From: Antedon bifida
Taxonomy: Eukaryota; Echinodermata; Crinoidea; Comatulida; Antedonidae
DNA: 64,000 nucleotides
Direction of reading: 5' to 3'
Assembly (NCBI GenBank): GCA_963402885.1
Contig: OY727096.1
Location: forward strand, 20,007,820-20,071,819
Shown: piece after piece, positions 57,228-64,000 of the stretch
Numbering within the stretch: position 1 is the first letter of the stretch
Layout: the number at the start of each line of letters is the position of its first letter
Position numbers and translations under genes: made by a program
The notes under the pieces: generated by a model
Told to the model about the DNA's origin: nothing
Databases searched by the model: none
Seen by the model: the letters and a program-made list of their open reading frames with translations, nothing else

Positions 57228-57400
57228 AGGGTCTTTCAAACCGGTTCCAGCACCGGCAAATCAAATCGAACGTCAATGATTTGTGTTCACGCGGCTACGC
57301 GCATATCGATTGGCGCATAGCCGCGTGTGGAGCGTCGTGAAAACGAAACACTGACGTTAAGTTCGCCGGACCGGAACAGAATAGATGAGTGAAAGACCCT
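57228..57400. mobile_element. GC-rich inverted repeat, possible hAT-type MITE
   Basis: The ends agggtctttca and tgaaagaccctg are inverted. Inner arms ccggttcc/ggaccgg, aacgtcaatg/actgacgtt and cacgcggctacgcgca/gcgcatagccgcgtg also pair around a short centre. From the right end the terminus reads cagggtctttcac, a hAT-like start. No matching 8-bp target duplication is visible. It lies about 1.3 kb upstream of the RASD start codon. Confidence 0.6.
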
Positions 57401-58329
57401 GTATACAGTATGTCATAAATTGCGTTGAGATTGAATTAAATTGCGATACAAACAATGTCAATGACTTGAAAGTTATCTGCCTTGTGTGCAAACGTGTACA
57501 GTGCAGATAACATTTTACATCAGAATAATCGGAAAATTATAATTGTTTATTCACATGTGAGAGTCGCAAATTATGTGTATTAAATCAATTAATTTACAAT
57601 CTATATTCTAAACCATCAAAACAAGTTCGTTGACATCCAAAATTAAATCCCGTAAATTATGCACATCTACCGCGGTGTAAGTGTGGTAATAACAGTGGTA
57701 AAAGACGTCTACCGCAGTTACTGCAGTAACTACTTGACCATCATGGGTCAATTCATGCTTAGGTATTTATCCGGGTAATTGATCCATGAAGCCAACTTAG
57801 CGGGTAACAAACGTGAACTTGCCCTATAATGTTACCCTAAACGTTTGAGCAGGAGTTGTCGGGCAATCGACCGGTTCGTCCAGTGCGAATGGTCGAAATG
57901 AACGGAGATTACAAGAAAACATTATATCAAATGAAATACCTTTTCATTTGTGTGAACGCATCGTAACTCGGCACGTTTGACACTAATAACCACCTCTAGT
58001 GTGAATCGCACTTTGTAATGTTTTTCCAAAAGACGTTCGTCAAATTGAGTAATATCGGTAATGAAATATATACCTTTAATTTATTAATATATAATAATTT
58101 GAGCTTCCGACGGCTGTTGTTTACGTGTTTTAGTGTTAGTCCCTATAGACCCTGACACATGCCTCATTAGTTTTAATTAACAATTAGTTTGAATCGAATA
58201 TTGATATTAACAAATTAATATTTAAAATAATATCAATCAGCATGTTTTTCTTATTGGAAATATTGGCCAAGATGACAATGTATTTTGTAAACAATAATTT
58301 GATAGTAGTTTTGTGTTTAGTTCAAGCTG

Positions 58330-58461
58330 ATTGGTAGATGTGGTCGTAATTGATTACGCTTGGCGCTCTGGTAATCAGCCAATCAAAAGCGATGTACGAA
58401 AGGTAAAGGATTTGTCTTACCAATTTCAAAGGCCGATTCGCTAGTCAGCTTGTTTATAAAA
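58330..58461 (+). promoter_or_regulatory. Probable RASD core promoter
   Basis: A CCAAT box in reverse (attgg, 58330-58334) and one forward (ccaat, 58379-58383) precede a TATA box, tataaaa, at 58455-58461. Transcription would be expected to start about 25-30 nt further on, leaving a 5' UTR of about 200 nt before the ATG at 58689. Confidence 0.55.
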
Positions 58462-58688
58462 ACGGTGATAATAATAAGCAGCATCACATTTGTGTAACTC
58501 GGCTGCTACTGCAGACGATCGTAATATAAACAGCCGTTCAGCTGAGCAACTTACTATTTGTTTTAGAATCGACCGGTAATTGTCAACCATGAATGGTTTT
58601 CTGCACAGATAAGCGTTAACGACTTGGAAAAAGTGTAATTCTCCCGTCGCATTTGTGATTTTTACTGTTGCACTTTTTAGCAGCTAAG

Positions 58689-58974
58689 ATGAGCTCACCT
58701 TCATCGCCCGATGATTCTCCATCGCGGGACAGCGATTTTGAAGTCCCGCCGGATAACTGTTTCCGTTTAGTTGTTCTCGGATCGCCAAAAGTCGGGAAAA
58801 CGGCGATAGTCAATCGATTTTTGACCGGACGTTTCGAAGACCAGTACACTCCTACGATTGAAGATTTCCATCGAAAGATCTATAAAATAAAGGGTCAAGT
58901 TTATCGACTGGACATTTTGGACACGTCAGGCAATAACCCCTTTCCAGCTATGTGCAAACTGTCCATCCTTACAG
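58689..58974 (+). CDS. RASD: RASD1/RASD2-type (Dexras1/Rhes) Ras-family GTPase, exon 1, partial
   Basis: RASD proteins are membrane-attached small GTPases that modulate G-protein and adenylyl cyclase signalling. In mammals they are induced by glucocorticoid (RASD1) or enriched in striatum (RASD2). The 95 residues have a Ser/Asp-rich N-terminus, then the P-loop GSPKVGKT (31-38), switch I RFEDQYTPTIEDFHRK (about 48-63) and the family-specific DTSGNNPFPAM in place of DTAGQ (78-88). The exon ends LSILT plus one base at a gtaggt donor; the mammalian genes split at the same LSILTG. The NKxD and SAK motifs, the long C-terminal extension and the CaaX box must lie in an exon beyond the right edge. No second exon is found to the end of the window. 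ATG 58689 is the first ATG in frame. Confidence 0.93.
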
Positions 58975-59730
58975 GTAGGTACAATCATCAATGTACTCTT
59001 ATGTTATGTATGTTAACGGTACTTTTGTGTTCAGTGCAGGAATACAGTAGTTAGGCATAATGTAAACACCTTTTCTAATAACTTACGAAAAGTATAGTGT
59101 TATACAGTGTACCTAAATAATTATTATGATAACCATTCATACAGCGCCCTCGAACATGATGAACTAGTTTTTTTTAACGAACATGTACAGCACTGAAGTC
59201 TCTTTCAGTTTGGAGATACGATTTTGAGACAAATCGTACGTACGCCTACAGCCTTATACAATTCTTATGGGGAAAGGGTTGTTAAAACGAGGTCATTGCG
59301 CTATATAAATGTAATGAGTTGATTACTACACTAATTTGCTCACAATCATTCGTTTGTGATGCAATTGTCATGTCTGTAAAATACTCACATTATTAGTCAG
59401 CAATTGCATGATAATAAACTTCGATCACATTATGCTGACTGCTTGACATTGGTATTAACATGGTGGTAATGCAGATTTCTCAACTTGTACTTGGTATGAT
59501 ATTAATTTGGTTTTGCTTTCATTATTTCTCTCAAATGAAAGATTAACGAAGATTTAATTTGTTGGAGGAGATTGGGATTTTGTCTGTTCTTTACTGTGTA
59601 TTATTCGGACCTACTGTATATTACGTACCGACATTCATACAGACTACTTGATACTTGGTACTTTTCCAAGAACATCTTCCATCTTTATCGCACGTACACC
59701 GACATTGCACTTTAGGCAATATATCTTATA

Positions 59731-60890
59731 TTCATCATCAACTGTAACTCATCAACACACTGTAACATTCATCATCAACATATTGTAACATTCATCATCA
59801 ACATACTGTGTAACATCCATCATCAACATACTGTGTAACATTCATCATCAACATACTGTAACATTCATCATCAACATACTGTGTAACATCCATCATCAAC
59901 ATACTGTGTAACATTCATCATCAACATATTGTAACATTCGTCATCAACATACTGTGTAACATCCATCATCAACATACTGTGTAACATTCATCATCAACAT
60001 ACTGTAACATCCATCATCAACATACTGTAACATCCATCATCAACATACTGTAACATTCATCATCATCAACATACTGTAACATTCATCATCATCAACATAC
60101 TGTAACATTCATCATCAACACACTGTAACATCCATCATCAACATACTGTAACATTCATCATCAACATACTGTAACATTCATCATCAACATATTGTAACAT
60201 TCATCATCAACATATTGTAATATTCATCATCAACTGTAACTCATTAACACACTGTAACATCCATCATCAACATACTGTAACATTCATCATCAACATACTG
60301 TAACATCCATCATCAACATACTGTAACATCCATCATCAACATACTGTAACATTCATCATCAACATACTGTAACATTCATCATCAACATACTTTAACATCC
60401 ATCATCAACATACTTTAACATCCATCATCAACATACTGTAACATTCATCATCAACATACTGTAACATTCATCATCAACATACTGTTACATCCATCGTCAA
60501 CATACTGTAACATTCATCGTCAACATACTGTAACATCCATCGTCAACATACTGTAACATCCATCGTCAACATACTGTAACATTCATCATCAACATACTGT
60601 AACATTCATCATCAACATACTGTTACATCCATCATCAACTTACTGTAACATTCATCATCAACATACTGTAACATCCATCATCAACATACTGTAACATCCA
60701 TCATCAACATACTGTAACATTCATCATCAACATACTGTAACATCCATCATCAACATACTGTAACATTCATCATCAACATACTGTAACATCCATCATCAAC
60801 ATACTGTAACATTCATCATCAACATACTGTAACATTCATCATCAACATACTGCAACATTCATCATCAACATACTGTAACATTCATCGTTC
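59731..60890 (+). repeat. 23-bp minisatellite in RASD intron, about 50 copies
   Basis: Unit aacattcatcatcaacatac then tgt, with ccatc/tcatc alternation and 25-bp (tgtgt) and 26-bp (catcatcatc) variants. The first units contain tgtaactcatcaacacac, a variant that appears again in the middle, so the array has been partly duplicated. Confidence 0.93.
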
Positions 60891-63539
60891 TATATTAATC
60901 TTTATACTTTCAACGACATACATTCATCAACATTTTTTTATCATCTTGATTTTTGAAGATCACTTGAAGACACATCATAACACTAATATGTTATTATACC
61001 TCCCATGGTCACTATCGATTCCTGTTCCGACACAAACCGCACTCTAATTCATATCTTCAAACTATCCATTAGTGTTAATAACTAACGAAACAAATCAATT
61101 TAATTATTGAATGCAATACTTGAAACAATAAGATATAAACAATGTGTTGTTCTACCGATCAGCAATGAACCAGGATAGAGACTGACTACATGTGACCGAT
61201 GCACACCTGTATATAAACCCACTCTAGGGTCGGATTATTGATCCACGATGTGGCTACTTGAAGATATCTACTGTATTAATTAGCCTCTTGAGGAGAAGGA
61301 AATTCAGGAAAGATTTAATTATTCCGTCTTTCAGCTTGCTTGCAATGATGTTTTTGTGTGTTTAGGCCTAGTTGAAAACAATTATTTCAATAGAAAATAA
61401 TTTAACATTTTCAGTGAACGGTATCATTTTTTGGAAATTAAGTTATTTTTGTGGTATTCCCGACTGTTGCCTTCTGAAAGGTTGTGGTTAGTTTCTACCA
61501 TTTTTACATAGAACAACTTACATAGAAACTTCTATATTCTATTTGGTAGATTTCTGTTTTTGTAATAAGCACATAGTACAGATAATATATTATATTCATC
61601 AAAGTTATGTTTTATTATCCTACTAAACTTGTTTACTGCAGTAACTGTCGTTAATCATTTTAGCAAGATGTCTTGTAAGATATTTCACTTATAATCTTCC
61701 TCGATGAAAACAATTGTAAATTCTAATCCAATGTGCGGGTGAAAGCTTAGTGTTACAACAAAATCTTGAAACCAGTACAATTATACTTTTCTCAACATGG
61801 AGTTCGCTTTCAGTAATTCTAGAACGATAAAAAGAACTCGTGAGTTGTACAGACTACTAGTGTTTGTTTCATTTTCTTATGAAGGCTGGTACTACGTGCT
61901 CTAATCCTAAATATTATTAATATTAACATTATATTACTCAAATAACAAGGACGGATACATCAGTATGCTAAATGAATGTAATTACCGAATCGAACATATC
62001 TTAACAGTGATGCGGAAATACACTAAAGGGCATTGGTAGGTGATGAGTTGGTTTGGATGGTGTTTCACTCTGGTTCTGGTCGGGTGTATAGGCCACAGTT
62101 AATAATTCGATCCCAATGACGTAGCATGTTTCTTTCATCTTATAATTTACTAAAGGTGTAGCATTGAGACCTTATAATATTATTATCAATGTTAATATGC
62201 AAACACATTCGAAAATGTGCATTTGTCGCCATAAACACACGTTTACTCCGTTAACTTCCGCTGAGTGTAGTTACTTGTGATTTGATTATAGCTCTGAGAG
62301 AGCTGCGTATTAGGTTACGTTTTCGTGTTTATTTAATTGAACTAAACGTATATATTCATCGCAATTCTACAAACTAAATACTGACTGAACAGCCTACAGT
62401 AAACAAGCACGTAGGCCTAGAACACTTGAAATAAGTGTTAGTCTGTTTAATCCCAGGAAGAAGGTGCTAATCTTGGTAAGACGCCTCTTCTCTTCTCAAT
62501 TTGACTTGTTTCTCTGATTTTGTTTTATGTTAAAAACGTTTAGGTTTTACGCGTCATTATAATAAAGGAACAAGGCGTGCGTTTATCAAGGTACGTTGTG
62601 TGCGTGCAATTAAATCTATACCGCTGCTCGGTTAATCTGGTTAATGGAATATGGTCTAGAGACTTTTGTTCATTTGTCACGCTTCGTTCATTTTGTTGCA
62701 GAACTAGATCAAATGCTTAAATTTCAATAAAGTAATGTAAAATGTCTTTCACAATCTGAACAACTTCGTAAATGTATGTATTAAATTATCACCTATGGTG
62801 AGAATGAAAACATGTGACGAAATACCAGGAATGCATAAATTTAATGTTCGATTTATGAATGTTCATAAATTATGTACATACCTTCTGTTACTTAACTCTG
62901 TTTGCCTTGTGTTACATATGGCTGACTAATGTAACGCTCTTATAACAAAATCTTTTTTCTTACTCAGAAAAGGTATGGTTCAGATAGGCCTCTATAAAGC
63001 AACATTAAAATAAAAACGTTTGACAAACAAAATAGTATCTGTACCATCGAAAAAACAATCTAGCTATAAATGCCTGTGTCAATAATTATCACAGAGTTCA
63101 TTTAGCAACAAGAGCAACAAACAATGCTGCAGATATTAACTTCCCGCTACGTTTTTATTTGTCTGTTTTGTGTTCTCAATCCATTAATATCAAATCGATC
63201 CTTCCCAATTTTAAACGCGGTGGCCACAAATGAAAATGACAATCTAATTACTGTAATCGTTTTTCTAAGATCTCAATTTAGTACAGAAACACGTGGCTAT
63301 AATTAAAAGACGTGTGAGTTAAAGAGAAATTAAAAGTTTTCCTCCCCAGTTGAGAGTATTGTAGTGTTACACAGGAGGGTTCAATGCAGACTTTCTTATT
63401 AATTTGTTGAGAACCACCAAGGAAAGGCATGGAACCTTAATGGTAGCAGGTAGGGAGCCTTCAGTGCAGTCATCAATGCATCTGGTGTGTAAAGGGCAAG
63501 ATCCACAACAAACATGATACGTTGTGTATGATGTATATG

Positions 63540-63880
63540 CGGACATCCAGGAATTTACATCGAATATGGGACAGAGCATCCAGGGCAGCTATGATGGAGC
63601 CAGCATTGAGTATGGGACAGGAGCATCCAAGACATATAGCACGGACCCTGTATCGAGTATTATATGGGATGTGAAAGGAGCATCCAGTACAGTTTTCATG
63701 GAACCTGCAGCAAATGTGGCCCAGAGCGCCTAAGACTTCCATCATGGAATCTGCATCAAATATGGGTCCAGAGCGCCCAAGACTGCCACCATGGAGCCTG
63801 CATCACATACGGACGGATCAAGAGCGCCCAAGACTGCCATCATGTAATCTGCATCGGGCATCCAGGGCGGCCACCATGTT
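63540..63880 (+). repeat. Degenerate tandem repeat, about 45-50 bp units
   Basis: Units share gagc(a/g)(t/c)cc(a/c)(a/g)g(a/g)c, a catcatgga(a/g)cctgcatc part and an aatatggg part. Around seven diverged copies. Overlapping short frames on both strands are by-products. Confidence 0.6.
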
Positions 63881-64000
63881 AGGGAAGAATATGATTCAGT
63901 GTAGAGGCCTAGCTTTCGAATGTTTTGAAAAGCAATGTAAGCTAATAGCAGTTTGTTCTTAACCAATCTGATTACTGATACGCATGCGTGAATTGTCATT

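Larger units (their letters stand above)
54640..58376 (+). other. Intergenic region between RUN-PDZ-PTB gene and RASD
   Basis: Begins with a tRNA-like SINE joined to a 5S-like element (54706-55090). It then holds an R2 MITE (55571-55695), a CATC-rich microsatellite (56576-56613) and a GC-rich inverted repeat (57228-57400). No gene is recognised; ORFs of 70-90 codons here look fortuitous. Confidence 0.6.
58975..64000 (+). other. RASD intron 1 (continues past window)
   Basis: At least 5 kb. It contains the 23-bp minisatellite at 59731-60890 and a degenerate repeat at about 63540-63880. I see no exon matching the missing GTPase motifs. Confidence 0.7.

Noticed and set aside
59731-60890. Second regular array considered as a CRISPR or satellite centromere
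   Set aside because: There are no spacers and the array is only 1.2 kb inside a gene intron.
63524-63962. Overlapping short frames on both strands near the right edge
   Set aside because: They come from a degenerate 45-50 bp repeat and none matches the missing RASD exon.

Overview
The window is animal (metazoan) genomic DNA. It is AT-rich, its genes are split by many GT-AG introns, and it is full of minisatellites, MITEs and SINEs. Four protein-coding genes can be rebuilt by hand from exon phase and protein similarity, and all four lie on the + strand. The gene content, the vertebrate-like RBFOX and MOSMO sequences, and the 5S- and tRNA-derived SINEs suggest an invertebrate deuterostome such as an echinoderm. 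That placement is inference, not proof.

Region 1 (about 1-31,260) is an RBFOX (Fox-1) splicing-factor gene. Its coding exons run from 7549 to 28542, giving a model of 407 residues, with a possible alternative 5' exon at 688-846 and a long 3' UTR. The 54-nt and 93-nt RRM exons have the same sizes as in vertebrates. The 93-nt exon is flanked, and its splice sites are overlapped, by UGCAUG, the motif this protein binds. This is the signature of autoregulated skipping. Region 2 (33,489-34,791) is a complete three-exon MOSMO (modulator of Smoothened) gene encoding 169 residues.

Region 3 (36,327-54,639) is a 15-exon gene encoding 445 residues. I read its domain order as RUN, PDZ, PTB, a combination I do not recognise from any named gene. 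This is the best candidate for something undescribed. Its last intron is about 10.4 kb and holds two large minisatellites. Region 4 (58,689 to beyond the right edge) is exon 1 of a RASD1/RASD2 (Dexras1/Rhes)-type small GTPase, with a TATA box and a CCAAT box upstream. The rest of the gene lies outside the window.

Between and within the genes are at least four copies of one MITE family with long terminal inverted repeats, and a second MITE-like family, one copy of which seems to have seeded a 33/24-bp minisatellite. There are also two separate 23-bp minisatellites, tRNA-derived SINEs, a 5S rRNA-derived element joined to a tRNA-derived one, a LINE 3' fragment, and fold-back elements. RBFOX, MOSMO and RASD are also linked in pairs in human (RBFOX2 with RASD2 on 22q12.3; RBFOX1 and MOSMO both on 16p), so the gene order may be an old linkage. 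Functionally the loci point to splicing control (RBFOX), Hedgehog receptor tuning (MOSMO), a GTPase or receptor-tail adaptor (RUN-PDZ-PTB) and small GTPase signalling (RASD).
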